Assembly (NCBI GenBank): GCA_002205125.1 | Contig: NIOE01000016.1 | Location: 62,001 to 126,000 of the forward strand | Length of the DNA: 64,000 nt | Reading direction: 5' to 3' | Source: Roseateles noduli | GTDB lineage: Bacteria; Pseudomonadota; Gammaproteobacteria; Burkholderiales; Burkholderiaceae_C | Shown: positions 44,095 to 53,408 of the stretch, one piece after another | Layout of the letters: every line of letters starts with the position of its first letter | Position numbering within the stretch: position 1 is the first letter of the stretch | Translations under genes and position numbers: made by a program | The notes under the pieces: model-generated | Told to the model about the DNA's origin: nothing | Database searches by the model: none | What the model saw: the letters and a program-made list of their open reading frames with translations, nothing else

Positions 44095-45822
44095 TCAGTC
44101 CTTGACCTCCCACGGCAGCATCAGCGCGAGCGTGAGCAGTTGCTGGAACTCAGGCCCGAAGTGGGCCACGATGCGCTCCGGGTCTGGACACAGGCCGGCA
44201 TCGGCGATCAGTCCGAACTGCACCTGGCCGGCGTAGGTCAGGATGCTGATGCCCAGGCTCATGTCGCCCGCCTGCGGCGCCCAGAACATCACGCGTTCGA
44301 CGGCCGAGCCGCACAACTGCAGGGCCTGGGCCGGCCCCGGCACATTGGTCATCAGCGCCGTCGCCTTGCGCGAGAGCGTCTTCAGCATCGCGCGCTGGGC
44401 CGCCTTCTCCACCGACCCCGACGTCGCCATCAAGCCCATCGCCAAGGCCGGCTGCAGGCTGTTCTTCAGCGCCTGCGTCTGCGCATGCACCGCGTAGAGC
44501 CGCTTGACCGGATTCGTGATGCCGATCGGCAAGGGCAGCGGCACCATGCCGAAGCGGTTGCCCAGTTGCCATGCCGTCTCCAGCGGACGCAGGTTCACCG
44601 GCACCAACGCGCGGATCTCCTGGCCCTGGGTGTCGTCGCCGTGTTCGCGCAGGTAGAGCCCGAGCGCCCCGGCGACGCAGTTCAGCAGCACGTCGTTGAC
44701 CGAGACGTTCATCGACTTGCCGACCGCCTTCACGGCGTCCAGCGGCAGCGGCGCGCCCCAGGCGACGCGTTTGGCGCGACCGGCCTTGCCCTTGAGACGG
44801 GTCTTCGCGTCGTCCGGTGCGTCGGTCAGCGCGGCGGCATCCTTGAGAACCTGCTTGCCCAGGCGCTCCGCCGGCGAAGCCTCCGGCTGCCCGGATCCGG
44901 CGTGTTCCTGGATCTCGCGCACGGTCCAGGCATTGATCGGCTTGACCATCGCATCGGCGAGCCATTCGGGCTCGGCGGCGTCGTCGACCGTCGCCTTCGC
45001 GCCCTTGCCCGTTGCGGCTCTTCCCGACTTGCCTGACTTCGCTGCCGGCAAGGTCGGCGGCACGACGCCGCCGTCGGTGATCGACAGCAGCACCGCGATC
45101 AGCGCGATGCCGTCGGCGATGCAGTGATGCACGCGCGCGATGAGCGCGCTGCTGCCGTCGTAATGCTCGATCAGATGCAGCTGCCAGAGCGGACGCGCAG
45201 GGTCGAGCGGCTCCGCGGCGAGGTCGGCCAGACGATCCTGCAGCGCGCCTTCGAGCGGACGTCCGCGGCGGCGGTTCAGGGTCTCGGGCACAACATGGCG
45301 CGTGATGTCGACCTCGGCGTCCTCGACCCACCAGGCGCGGTCGCCGGCCTCGACGACGCGCTGCCGGAAGCGCGGGAAGCGCAACAGCCCTTCGGCGACG
45401 CGCGCGCGCAAGTCATCGAGGGTGACATGCGGCTTCAGCAGCAGCACGCCGTGGATGATCATGCGGTTGGCTTCGGTGTCCAGGCGCAGCCAGGCGGTGT
45501 CGACCTTGGACATCGGCTCGGCGCCCTGCGGGAGGCCGTCAGGACGCTCGACGCCCCCGGTCTCCGCGCCCTTCCCGTTTCCGTTTCCTTTCCCATTCCC
45601 TTTTCCGTTCCCGGCAGCCTTGCCCACCGTCTTCGCGGCGGGCGCACGCGTTGCGGAGGCGGCCTCCGATGACTTGGGCTTGGCGCTACGCGGGGGAGCA
45701 GATCTGGACGCGGCGGGGGTGGGCAATGCGGTCTCCTGGACGGACTGTGCGAAGAGGAAGGCGATCGACGGAACGGGGGGACGGGACGAGTGACGGGACG
45801 ATGAAGCCGGATCATCCTTCAT
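44095..45822 (-). CDS. Wax ester synthase/diacylglycerol acyltransferase (WS/DGAT)
   Basis: Makes wax esters or triacylglycerol from acyl-CoA and alcohol or diacylglycerol, at the membrane and lipid-body surface. The active site HHxxxDG is HHCIADG at 232-238; PLW (211-213) and an NDVLLN segment (family NDVVLA) are also present. The protein has 575 residues, longer than usual because of a ~105-residue N-terminal tail rich in Ala/Ser/Lys with the repeat GNGKGNGKGNGNGKG. An internal start at MSKVDTAW would give the normal length. It is divergent from an acyl-CoA-binding protein gene. Confidence 0.92.
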   Translation of the reverse strand: MKDDPASSSRHSSRPPVPSIAFLFAQSVQETALPTPAASRSAPPRSAKPKSSEAASATRAPAAKTVGKAAGNGKGNGKGNGNGKGAETGGVERPDGLPQGAEPMSKVDTAWLRLDTEANRMIIHGVLLLKPHVTLDDLRARVAEGLLRFPRFRQRVVEAGDRAWWVEDAEVDITRHVVPETLNRRRGRPLEGALQDRLADLAAEPLDPARPLWQLHLIEHYDGSSALIARVHHCIADGIALIAVLLSITDGGVVPPTLPAAKSGKSGRAATGKGAKATVDDAAEPEWLADAMVKPINAWTVREIQEHAGSGQPEASPAERLGKQVLKDAAALTDAPDDAKTRLKGKAGRAKRVAWGAPLPLDAVKAVGKSMNVSVNDVLLNCVAGALGLYLREHGDDTQGQEIRALVPVNLRPLETAWQLGNRFGMVPLPLPIGITNPVKRLYAVHAQTQALKNSLQPALAMGLMATSGSVEKAAQRAMLKTLSRKATALMTNVPGPAQALQLCGSAVERVMFWAPQAGDMSLGISILTYAGQVQFGLIADAGLCPDPERIVAHFGPEFQQLLTLALMLPWEVKD

Positions 45823-45932
45823 CTAGAGAGGCGACCCCAGTCCGAACGTGGGGGTGGGGTGGGTAACATCGCGACCGTCCGTCCCGATTGTCGCCAACGG
45901 GACGCCCTGCTCACCGCCACGGGAGACACACC

Positions 45933-46184
45933 ATGAGCCTGAAGGACCAATTCGACGCCGCCGTCGCCGATTCCAAGAATCTGCCCGAGCGCCCGGACAA
46001 CCAGACGCTGCTGAAGCTGTACGCGCTGTTCAAGCAGGCCAGCGCCGGCGACGTCGAGGGCGACCGCCCCGGCATGACGGACTTCGTCAACCGCGCCAAG
46101 TGGGACGCGTGGAAGGCCCTCGAAGGCAAGACCAACGACGAGGCGATGCAGGACTACATCGATCTGGTCGAAGGCCTGAAGTAA
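45933..46184 (+). CDS. Acyl-CoA-binding protein
   Basis: An 83-residue four-helix ACBP: FDAAVADSKNLPERPDNQTLLKLYALFKQASAGD and AKWDAWKALEGKTNDEAMQDYIDLV, with the conserved Tyr, Lys and Trp of the acyl-CoA site. ACBP binds long-chain acyl-CoA in the cytoplasm. It is divergent from the WS/DGAT gene, 110 bases away, so it may deliver acyl-CoA to that enzyme (inference). Confidence 0.95.
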   Translation: MSLKDQFDAAVADSKNLPERPDNQTLLKLYALFKQASAGDVEGDRPGMTDFVNRAKWDAWKALEGKTNDEAMQDYIDLVEGLK

Positions 46185-46188
46185 GACC

Positions 46189-47010
46189 TCAAGTGCCGGC
46201 GCCCGCGCCGGACAGCCCATGAGGCCGCCTCGCAAGGGCGGCTTTGTTGTTTCTGGGTGCCAGCATCACCGCCCGTCGGGGCGGGATGTCGTCGCCCGGC
46301 TTCTTCACGGCGTCAGGTGGAAGTCCCGGCGCCCAGCGTCCGCAGGATTCGAGCCAGTAGAGCGCTTCATTCGCGACATCATCGAACCGCACGGCCCTGA
46401 AGTTCGATCCCAACGAGACCGTATCGCTCCACCACACAAGACGACGCTCGGAGAGCGCGTCCTTCGAAAATTGCCGCAGGAAGGCCACCAACATGAAGGT
46501 CGTGTCCACAGGTCGCCGGCAATCGGCCACCAGCGTCGCCACCTTCTGACTCAGCGTCGCGTGATAGCCGGCGAAATGCCAGTCCATCAACTGGCTGAAG
46601 CCGTCGAGGAAGTCGCGCCCCCAATAGTGGAACGTCCGTCCGCGAGCCTCAAACAGCGAATTGGGAAGCGCGCCCTGAAACTCAATGAGGACGAGGCGTG
46701 GCGGCACGTCCGGCGTCATCGGGACCTCCAGGAGCGCGAAATCAGCGCGCATATCGCCAAGAATGAACTCCCGCGCGACGAAATGTGGCGGCGGCCGCCC
46801 GGAAGCATGGGCGAGCAATGCCATGCGGGCTGTCGACGCGCCGAACCACTCCAGCAACGCCTGTTCCTTCAGACCTTCAGGCCTGACGGACCGAAGCCAC
46901 CAACTCAGGGCGAGGGCTTCGTTGTGAGAATCGTCGCTGGTGTGATCGCAACGATGGAAATGGTTGCCGAGCAGAAGCATCGGTTTGGCATGTGAGCGGC
47001 GACTGGACAT
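46189..47010 (-). CDS. Possible PD-(D/E)XK nuclease, Shedu-like
   Basis: A 273-residue protein with no signal peptide. Asp90 (MRADFALLEV) and Glu110-Phe-Gln112 (PRLVLIEFQGAL) are spaced as in a PD-(D/E)XK core, with Gln in place of the usual Lys. Further on is FSQLMDWH (Gln140), similar to the Q-x-x-x-Y helix of Shedu/DUF4263 nucleases. The C-terminus is Pro/Arg-rich. Assignment is by eye and tentative; an unrelated replication or transposon-borne protein is possible. It follows a 119-residue gene by one base, and the pair is AT-richer than its neighbours. Confidence 0.55.
   Translation of the reverse strand: MSSRRSHAKPMLLLGNHFHRCDHTSDDSHNEALALSWWLRSVRPEGLKEQALLEWFGASTARMALLAHASGRPPPHFVAREFILGDMRADFALLEVPMTPDVPPRLVLIEFQGALPNSLFEARGRTFHYWGRDFLDGFSQLMDWHFAGYHATLSQKVATLVADCRRPVDTTFMLVAFLRQFSKDALSERRLVWWSDTVSLGSNFRAVRFDDVANEALYWLESCGRWAPGLPPDAVKKPGDDIPPRRAVMLAPRNNKAALARRPHGLSGAGAGT
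46224..46249 (+). terminator. Intrinsic terminator after the ACBP gene
   Basis: GCCGCC (46224-46229) and GGCGGC (46237-46242) pair around TCGCAAG and are followed by TTTGTTG. It lies 40 bases after the ACBP stop, overlapping the end of the convergent gene. Confidence 0.6.
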
Positions 47011-47011
47011 G

Positions 47012-47371
47012 TCAGTGGGACCTCCAGACAGGCAACTGGCTCAGCAGCCCTTCAATCGAGATGCGGTCCGGGTCGCGGCGCACGACCATGAAATAGCGGT
47101 CAAAGCGGGCATCCAGCTGGCACATCTCAAAGCCATTGGCCGTCGGCCAGAACTTCAGTTCATTCGCTTCCAGCGCCGCGTAGAGCGCGCGCTGGCGCCG
47201 ATGCGGCCACCACTCCAGTGTCCAGGTGGCGATCTTGTTGACGTGAACCCGGCTGCCCTTCTTCGGCAGCACGAGTCCATAGAGGCAGGCATCGACAACC
47301 TTGAGATTGCCGTGCCGATCGCGGGGCGACTTCGACCGCGCCGCCTGGGAGGTCCGATTCAGAGTGATCAC
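47012..47371 (-). CDS. Small protein of unknown function, partner of the nuclease-like gene
   Basis: A 119-residue basic, soluble protein with many aromatic residues (TWTLEWWPHRRQRALYAALEANELKFWPT) and a C-terminal DRYFMVVRRDPDRISIEGLLSQLPVW. No family is recognised. Its stop is one base before the start of the nuclease-like gene, so the two form an operon. It could be an antitoxin or specificity partner; this is inference from pairing only. Confidence 0.5.
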   Translation of the reverse strand: MITLNRTSQAARSKSPRDRHGNLKVVDACLYGLVLPKKGSRVHVNKIATWTLEWWPHRRQRALYAALEANELKFWPTANGFEMCQLDARFDRYFMVVRRDPDRISIEGLLSQLPVWRSH

Positions 47372-47492
47372 ATGCAGCTCCGTCAGGAGATCAGAAGTCG
47401 ATCACTCTAGAAGCACAGGTGGGCGAAAGTCAGCCCCTCGGCATGACATTTCTCAAAGGATCTTCAGATCTCCCTCCTCGGAGGGAAACGAT

Positions 47493-48563
47493 TCATCGGC
47501 GCGCCAACTCCGCCCTGCGCTCTTCCTTCGGCAGCTTCGCCAGCCGCTGCACTTCGGCGTAGAAGCGCGGCCAGTCCGCGCCTTGGCGTTCAAAGAGCCG
47601 GACGAAGTCCGGCACCAGGTCCGTGTAGCTGCCCTGGATCGCCAGCGCCGGCGTGTTCAGGCCCAACACCCAGCGATCGAAACGCGTGTCGCCATTCCAG
47701 CGGTCGCGCTTGATCGCCTCGTAGTCCGCGCGCAGCTTCGCGAAGGCCGCGGCCTTGCCGGCGCGCTTCTCCTCATCGCTCGCCGTGCTGCGGAACACCT
47801 CCTGCAACTGGTCCCGCGTCGCCTTGAGCAAGACCTGGATCTCGTCCTGGCGGCGGCGCGACTGCTCGTCGTCGCGCAGCGCCTCCGGCCGGTCCTTCAA
47901 CCAGCGCCCCACGCCGATCTGCTCGACGGCCGTCGCGAAACTCTCGTTGAACGCGGTGTCGTCGTTGGCATACGCCACCTGGTGGGCCAGCTCGTGGAAG
48001 ATCATCCGCGCCAGTTGCGCCTCGGGGTAGCGGATGAAGGTGTTCAGCAGCGGATCGCCGCCCAGCCAGTTGCTCCAGCCCAGCGACGAATACGCCGGCA
48101 CACCGTAGACGTAGGGCTCGAAGCCCTCCTTGCGCAGCGCCTGCGCCAGCTCGCGCGCATCGTTCGGGTCGAAGTAGCCGCGGTATCCCGCGCAGCCCAT
48201 GATCGGATAGCACCAGGTCTTGAGCTGCAGGCTCAGCTCCGGCGTCGCGACGACGTTCCACACGGCCGAGCCGCGCTTCAGATCGGCGTAGCGGCGGTAG
48301 CTGTCGTTGTCCGGCAGCTTCAGTTCCGAGGACGCGTAGTCACGCAGCGACTTGGACAACTCAAGCTGCTTGCGCACCTCGGGGTCGAGGTCCTGCTGCC
48401 CCAGCCAGTCGTCGACCGGCTTGGCCGAGCGCACCAGCGACAGGTGTCCCGACAGCGACTGCCCGTAGTACGACAGCTGGGCACAACCGCCCAGCGCCGT
48501 CATCACCAGCAGCAGCGGCGCAGCCAACAGGATCAGCAGCAGTCGTCGTGCGCGCTTCGTCAT
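47493..48563 (-). CDS. Zinc aminopeptidase lipoprotein (DUF2265 family)
   Basis: A 356-residue protein with a lipoprotein signal (ALGGC, acceptor Cys27) and the zinc motif HELAH at 190-194, followed by the third ligand region NESFATAVEQIG. The layout fits the putative aminopeptidase family PF10023, expected to be anchored at the periplasmic face of a membrane. Start MTKRARRLLL overlaps the stop of the molybdopterin enzyme gene by four bases; the functional link is unclear. Confidence 0.9.
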   Translation of the reverse strand: MTKRARRLLLILLAAPLLLVMTALGGCAQLSYYGQSLSGHLSLVRSAKPVDDWLGQQDLDPEVRKQLELSKSLRDYASSELKLPDNDSYRRYADLKRGSAVWNVVATPELSLQLKTWCYPIMGCAGYRGYFDPNDARELAQALRKEGFEPYVYGVPAYSSLGWSNWLGGDPLLNTFIRYPEAQLARMIFHELAHQVAYANDDTAFNESFATAVEQIGVGRWLKDRPEALRDDEQSRRRQDEIQVLLKATRDQLQEVFRSTASDEEKRAGKAAAFAKLRADYEAIKRDRWNGDTRFDRWVLGLNTPALAIQGSYTDLVPDFVRLFERQGADWPRFYAEVQRLAKLPKEERRAELARR

Positions 48564-50632
48564 GCCGCGGACACCTCGACCAGGCAGTCGTAGAAGCACG
48601 GCGCGCGGCCCAGGTCGGTGAGCCGCTGGTGGGTCACCTCGTTGACGTTGCGACCGTCCGCGCCCAGCTTTCGCCACCAGATGCCCAGGCCGTGGACGAC
48701 GCCCTCCCGCGCCCGCGCGCTCACGTCCAGCCGGCACGCGTAGCTGCCACGGTCGTTGAACACACGCACCAGCTGGCCGTCGACCAGCCCGCGCGCGGCC
48801 GCGTCGCCGGCGCTCATCTCCAACGCCTGCTCGCCTTCGATGTCGCGCAGACTCTTCACGTTCACGAAGGTGCTGTTCAGGTGGTTGCGCGCCGGCGGCG
48901 AGATCATTGCCAGCGGATAGCGCGCCGCCAACGCCGGGTCGCTCGTGCGGCTCTCGTAGTTGGGCACGTAATCTGCACCGCGCGCATCGGCCTTGCCGTT
49001 GGCCGACGGGAAGCCGCCCTCGGCGAACGGCGCCTCCGCCAGCGGCAGCTTGAACCAGCCGCGCTCGCGCAGTTGCGTCAGGTCGACGTCGTCGCGGAAG
49101 GACTGGCGCAGCAGCGCCTCGTCGTCGTCGTGGAAGGCGGGCTCGTCGAAGCCCATCGCCGCCGCGAGGTCCCGGAAGATCTGCGTGTTCGGGCGCGCCT
49201 CGCCGACCGGCGCGATCGCCGGTTCGTTCAGCAGCACGTCCGTGTGGCCGTAGCTGGTGTGGATGTCCAGGTGCTCCATCTGCGTCGTCGCCGGCAGCAC
49301 ATAGTCGGCCAGATCGGCCGTGTCCGTCATGAAGTGCTCCAGCACCACCGTCAGCAGGTCCTCGCGCTCGAAACCCGCCACCACCTTCGGCGACTCCGGC
49401 GCCACCGCGACCGGGTTGCTGTTGTAGACGATCATCGCCTCGACCTTCGAACCGAACGCAGGCGAGGCCTCGCGCAGCAGGTCGTCACCGATCGTGCTCA
49501 TGTTGATGGTCCGCGAGGGACGGCCGCCGCGCAGGTCCGGGCGTTCCAGCGTCGGGTTCTTGAACGGCGCGAACCAGCCCGAGCTCGACAGCAGCAGCCC
49601 GCCCGCGCGATGGCGCCAGGCGCCGGTGAGGCACGGCAGCAGCGCGATCAGACGCACAGCGTTGCCGCCGCCGCGCACGCGCTGCATGCCGTAGTTCAGC
49701 CGGATCGCGGCCGGCGCCAGCGTCCCGTAGTCCCGCGCCAGGCCGCGGACCTCGTCCGCCGTGAGCCCGCATTCGGCCGCCGTGCGTTCGGGCGTCCAGG
49801 CGAGCGCCCGTTCGCGCAATTCGCCCCAGCCGTCAACGTGCCGGAGGAGGTAGTCGTGATCGAGCCAGTCGTGGGCGATCAGCTCGTGCATCAGTCCCAG
49901 CGCCAGCGCGCCGTCGGTGCCCGGCAGCAGGGCCAGGTGTTGATGGCACTTGTCGGCGGTCTCGGTCTTGCGCGGATCGATGCAGACCAGCTTCGCGCCG
50001 GCGCGCTTGGCCTGGTTCGCGTAGGTCCAGAAATGCAGGTTGGAGGCGATTGAGTTGCTGCCCCAGATCACGATCAGCTTCGATTCCGCGAAGTGCGGCA
50101 GGTGCATGCCGACCTTGTGCCCATAGGTCGCGGCCAGCCCCGCGCCGCCCGCCGACGCGCAGATGGTGCGGTCCAGGCAGGACGCGCCCAGCCGGTTGAA
50201 GAAGCGGCCCGCCATCGCCTCGCCCTGCAGCATCCCCATCGTGCCGGCATAGCTGTAGGGCAGGATGGCCTGCGGGTCGCGCGCCGCGATGGCGGTCAGC
50301 CGGCCGGCGATCTCGGCGATCGCCTGGTCCCAGCCGATGCGCTCGAAACGCGGCGGCTCATGCTTCGCGCTGACGCGCTTGAGCGGGTGCAGCAGGCGCT
50401 CCTCGTGATAGCTCCGCTCCGGATATCGTGACACCTTCGTGCATAGCGCGCCGTGGGTGCTCGGATGCTCGGGCTGGCCTTGCACCTTCACGACCCGGCC
50501 GTCCTCGACCGTGATGCGCAGCGCGCAGGTGTCCGGGCAATCGTGCGGGCAGGCGCCCTTGACGATTCGCGTGCCGCGGTCGGCGGCCTGTGGCAGGGAG
50601 TTCACGACGGGTTCAGAGAGCACGGACGACAT
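48560..50632 (-). CDS. Molybdopterin-dependent oxidoreductase
   Basis: A 690-residue member of the DMSO reductase family. The N-terminus carries a [4Fe-4S] motif: Cys28, Cys32, Cys36 and Cys64 (CPHDCPDTC...ALC). Cofactor-binding segments WGSNSIASN, CIDPRKTETADKC and NSNPVAV are present, and a molydopterin-dinucleotide-binding domain lies near the end (RNHLNSTFVNVKSL). No Tat signal is seen, so it is probably cytoplasmic, like BisC-type or assimilatory enzymes. The substrate is unknown. It overlaps the downstream aminopeptidase gene. Confidence 0.92.
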   Translation of the reverse strand: MSSVLSEPVVNSLPQAADRGTRIVKGACPHDCPDTCALRITVEDGRVVKVQGQPEHPSTHGALCTKVSRYPERSYHEERLLHPLKRVSAKHEPPRFERIGWDQAIAEIAGRLTAIAARDPQAILPYSYAGTMGMLQGEAMAGRFFNRLGASCLDRTICASAGGAGLAATYGHKVGMHLPHFAESKLIVIWGSNSIASNLHFWTYANQAKRAGAKLVCIDPRKTETADKCHQHLALLPGTDGALALGLMHELIAHDWLDHDYLLRHVDGWGELRERALAWTPERTAAECGLTADEVRGLARDYGTLAPAAIRLNYGMQRVRGGGNAVRLIALLPCLTGAWRHRAGGLLLSSSGWFAPFKNPTLERPDLRGGRPSRTINMSTIGDDLLREASPAFGSKVEAMIVYNSNPVAVAPESPKVVAGFEREDLLTVVLEHFMTDTADLADYVLPATTQMEHLDIHTSYGHTDVLLNEPAIAPVGEARPNTQIFRDLAAAMGFDEPAFHDDDEALLRQSFRDDVDLTQLRERGWFKLPLAEAPFAEGGFPSANGKADARGADYVPNYESRTSDPALAARYPLAMISPPARNHLNSTFVNVKSLRDIEGEQALEMSAGDAAARGLVDGQLVRVFNDRGSYACRLDVSARAREGVVHGLGIWWRKLGADGRNVNEVTHQRLTDLGRAPCFYDCLVEVSAA

Positions 50633-50818
50633 GCGTCAACTATTGCACAGGCGCCACACCCTTGCGATTTCTTACCCGAGAGAGCGACAGCGCTGGACAC
50701 ACGAACCGCTAAGCTCGCAGGCCAGGAGGCCGAAATAGGTCGTGTCGAGTCTCCTGGCGCGCTTGCCTTCCTCCGGCGGACGCCACAATATCAATTCGAA
50801 CCCCTCTGGGAGTCCCCT

Positions 50819-51952
50819 TTGGATCGCCGCCAACTTCTCGCCTCCGCCAGCGCCCTGGGCGCGCTCGCCACCCTGCCCATCCCGTCGGCCGTCCGCGCAC
50901 AAGGCAAACGCCTGGTGCTGGGCCAGTCGGCACCGCTGACCGGCGCCGCCGCCCAGCTGGGCATCCAGATGCAGGCCGGCGCCAAGCTGTTCTTCGACGC
51001 CCAGAACGCCGCCGGCGGCATCAACGGCACCACCATCGAACTGCGCACGCTGGACGACGGCTACGAGCCCGACCGCTGCAAGGCCAACACCGAGAAGCTG
51101 ATCGCCGACGACGTGTTCGCGCTGTTCGGCTACGTCGGCACGCCGACCTCGGTCGCCGCGCTGCCGCTGGTCAACCAGGCGAAGATCCCCTTCGTCGCCC
51201 CCTTCACCGGCGCCGAAGTGCTGCGCGACCCGTTCAGCCCGTGGGTCTATCACGTGCGGGCCTCGTACTACGACGAGACCGCCCTGATCGTGAAGCAGCT
51301 GACCCAGCTGGGCCTGATGCGCATCTCGGTGTTCCACCAGAACGACGCCTACGGCAAGGCCGGCCTGGACGGCGTGCTGCGCGCGATGAAGCCGCTGGCG
51401 CTGCAGCCGCAGGCCATGTCCACCGTCGAGCGCAACAGCATCGACGTCGCCAAGGCCGTCAAGGATCTGGTGCAGAGCGGCTCGCCGCCCGAAGCCATCG
51501 TCATGATCAGCGCCTACAAGAGCTGCGCCGCCTTCATCCGCGCGGCCCGCAAGGCCGGCTACGGCGGCGTGTTCTACAACGTGTCCTTCGTGGGCACGCA
51601 GTCGCTGCTGGACGAGCTCGGCAAGGACGCGATGGGCGTGGTCGTCAGCCAGGTCATGCCCTACCCGTTCGGCTCGCAGGTCGGCGTGGTCCACGAGTAC
51701 CAGCAGGCCGCCACCAAGGCCGGCCAGAAGTTCAACTACACCGCCATCGAGGGCTACATCGGCGCCAAGGTCATCAGCGAAGGCATCCGCCGCATGACCC
51801 GCCCGACCCGCGACGGCCTGGTCGCGGCGCTCGACACCCTGTCGAACTACAACGTCGGCGGCTTCAACGTGAACTTCAAGCCCAACAAGCATGTCGGCTC
51901 CAGCTTCGTCGAGATGACGATGCTGACCAACGACGGGCGCGTGAAGCGCTGA
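50819..51952 (+). CDS. ABC transporter substrate-binding protein, branched-chain amino acid type
   Basis: A 377-residue periplasmic-binding protein of the LivJ type. The probable start is TTG 50819 with GGGAG seven bases upstream; it gives a twin-arginine-like signal (LDRRQLLASAS) ending SAVRAQ. The mature part begins KRLVLGQSAPLTGAAAQLGIQMQAGAKLFFD and contains YGKAGLDGVL and FNYTAIEGYIGAKVI, typical of the family. No permease or ATPase genes are adjacent. Longer in-frame ATG starts lack a signal at the N-terminus. A strong hairpin follows at 52053. Confidence 0.92.
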   Translation: MDRRQLLASASALGALATLPIPSAVRAQGKRLVLGQSAPLTGAAAQLGIQMQAGAKLFFDAQNAAGGINGTTIELRTLDDGYEPDRCKANTEKLIADDVFALFGYVGTPTSVAALPLVNQAKIPFVAPFTGAEVLRDPFSPWVYHVRASYYDETALIVKQLTQLGLMRISVFHQNDAYGKAGLDGVLRAMKPLALQPQAMSTVERNSIDVAKAVKDLVQSGSPPEAIVMISAYKSCAAFIRAARKAGYGGVFYNVSFVGTQSLLDELGKDAMGVVVSQVMPYPFGSQVGVVHEYQQAATKAGQKFNYTAIEGYIGAKVISEGIRRMTRPTRDGLVAALDTLSNYNVGGFNVNFKPNKHVGSSFVEMTMLTNDGRVKR

Positions 51953-52052
51953 CCTGCCCTCCCCTCGGGCAGACCCCGGGCAGACCCGGGCCCAGGATCG
52001 CACGCCCACGGCGGCGGTCCTCCGGCCCCACGGGTACACTGGTCCGACCACA

Positions 52053-52086
52053 GCGGCGCCGCCCTGAGCGGCGCCGCGGCCTTTCT
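52053..52086 (+). terminator. Terminator after the substrate-binding protein gene
   Basis: GCGGCGCCGC (52053-52062) repeats as its own reverse complement at 52068-52077 around CCTGA, and GGCCTTTCT follows. It lies about 100 bases after the stop. Confidence 0.65.
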
Positions 52087-52135
52087 GGCCCGCGGCAAGC
52101 CCGACGCTGTCGCGACGACATCGGAGTGCCCGCCC

Positions 52136-53350
52136 ATGAAGCTGATCGAACCCATCCTGGCCGACGCCCCGGCCATCGCCAAGCTGCGACGCGACCTGCA
52201 CGCGCATCCGGAGCTCTGCTTCCACGAGGACCGCACCGCCGACGTGGTCGCGAAAGCGCTGACCGACTGGGGCATCGAGGCCCACCGCGGTCTGGGCAAG
52301 ACCGGCGTGGTGGGCATCATCCAAGGCCGTGACGGCGGCGCCAGCGGCCGCACGCTGGGCCTGCGCGCCGACATCGACGCGCTCCCCATCACCGAGCACA
52401 ACACCTTCGCCCACGCCAGCAAGCACCCCGGCAAGATGCACGCGTGCGGCCACGACGGCCACACCGCGATGCTGCTGGCCGGCGCCAAGCACCTGGCGGC
52501 GAATCGCGACTTCGACGGCACCGTCTACGTCGTGTTCCAGCCGGCGGAGGAAGGCGGCGGGGGCGCCCGCGAGATGATCAAGGACGGCCTGTTCACGAAG
52601 TTCCCGATGGAAGCCATGTTCGGCATCCACAACTGGCCGGGCATGGCGGCCGGGCAGTTCGCGCTCAAGAGCGGACCGGTCTTCGCGTCGAGCAACGAGT
52701 TCAAGGTCCGCATCAAGGGCAAGGGTGCACACGGCGCGATGCCGCACCTGGGCACGGACCCGGTGGTGGTGGCGGCGCACCTGGTGCAGGCCTACCAGAC
52801 CATCATCACCCGCAACAAGCGGCCGATCGACGCGGCCGTGATCTCGGTGACCATGATCCACGCCGGCGAGGCTACCAACGTCATTCCGGAAAGCTGCGAG
52901 CTGCAGGGCACCGTCCGCACCTTCACGCTGGAGACGCTGGACCTGATCGAGCGCCGCATGAAGCAGATCACCGCGGCCACGGGCGACGCCTTCGAGGTCG
53001 AGTGCGAGTTCTCCTTCCACCGCAACTACCCGCCGACGATCAACCACGCCGCCGAGACCGAGTTCGTCCGCGGCGTGCTGACCGAGATGCTGGGCGCGCC
53101 CAACGTGCAGGAGTTCGAGCCCACCATGGGCGCGGAAGACTTCAGCTACTACCTGCAGGCGGTGCCGGGCTGCTACTTCCTGATCGGCAACGGCGACGGC
53201 AGCCACCGCGAGGGCGGCCACGGCCTGGGCCCCTGCATGCTGCACAACCCGAGCTACGACTTCAACGACGAGCTGATCCCCCTGGGCGGCTCGATGTGGG
53301 CGCGGCTGGTCGACGCCTGGTTCAAGCAGCCCCGACCCGCGAAGGCCTGA
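52136..53350 (+). CDS. M20 family amidohydrolase (hippurate hydrolase-like)
   Basis: A 404-residue metal-dependent hydrolase of the M20D/HipO type. Metal-site segments LGLRADIDALPI, MHACGHDGHTAMLL and VFQPAEEGGGGAREM are intact, and the C-terminal FEPTMGAEDFSYYLQAVPG holds the final ligand. Such enzymes cleave N-acyl or N-benzoyl amino acids. It lies downstream of an amino-acid-type binding protein, which might supply the substrate, though a terminator separates them. Confidence 0.94.
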   Translation: MKLIEPILADAPAIAKLRRDLHAHPELCFHEDRTADVVAKALTDWGIEAHRGLGKTGVVGIIQGRDGGASGRTLGLRADIDALPITEHNTFAHASKHPGKMHACGHDGHTAMLLAGAKHLAANRDFDGTVYVVFQPAEEGGGGAREMIKDGLFTKFPMEAMFGIHNWPGMAAGQFALKSGPVFASSNEFKVRIKGKGAHGAMPHLGTDPVVVAAHLVQAYQTIITRNKRPIDAAVISVTMIHAGEATNVIPESCELQGTVRTFTLETLDLIERRMKQITAATGDAFEVECEFSFHRNYPPTINHAAETEFVRGVLTEMLGAPNVQEFEPTMGAEDFSYYLQAVPGCYFLIGNGDGSHREGGHGLGPCMLHNPSYDFNDELIPLGGSMWARLVDAWFKQPRPAKA

Positions 53351-53408
53351 GCGCCGGGCCATGGGCCCTCCATCCTTTCCAGCCAGACAACGTCCAGCCC
53401 CCCGCCCG

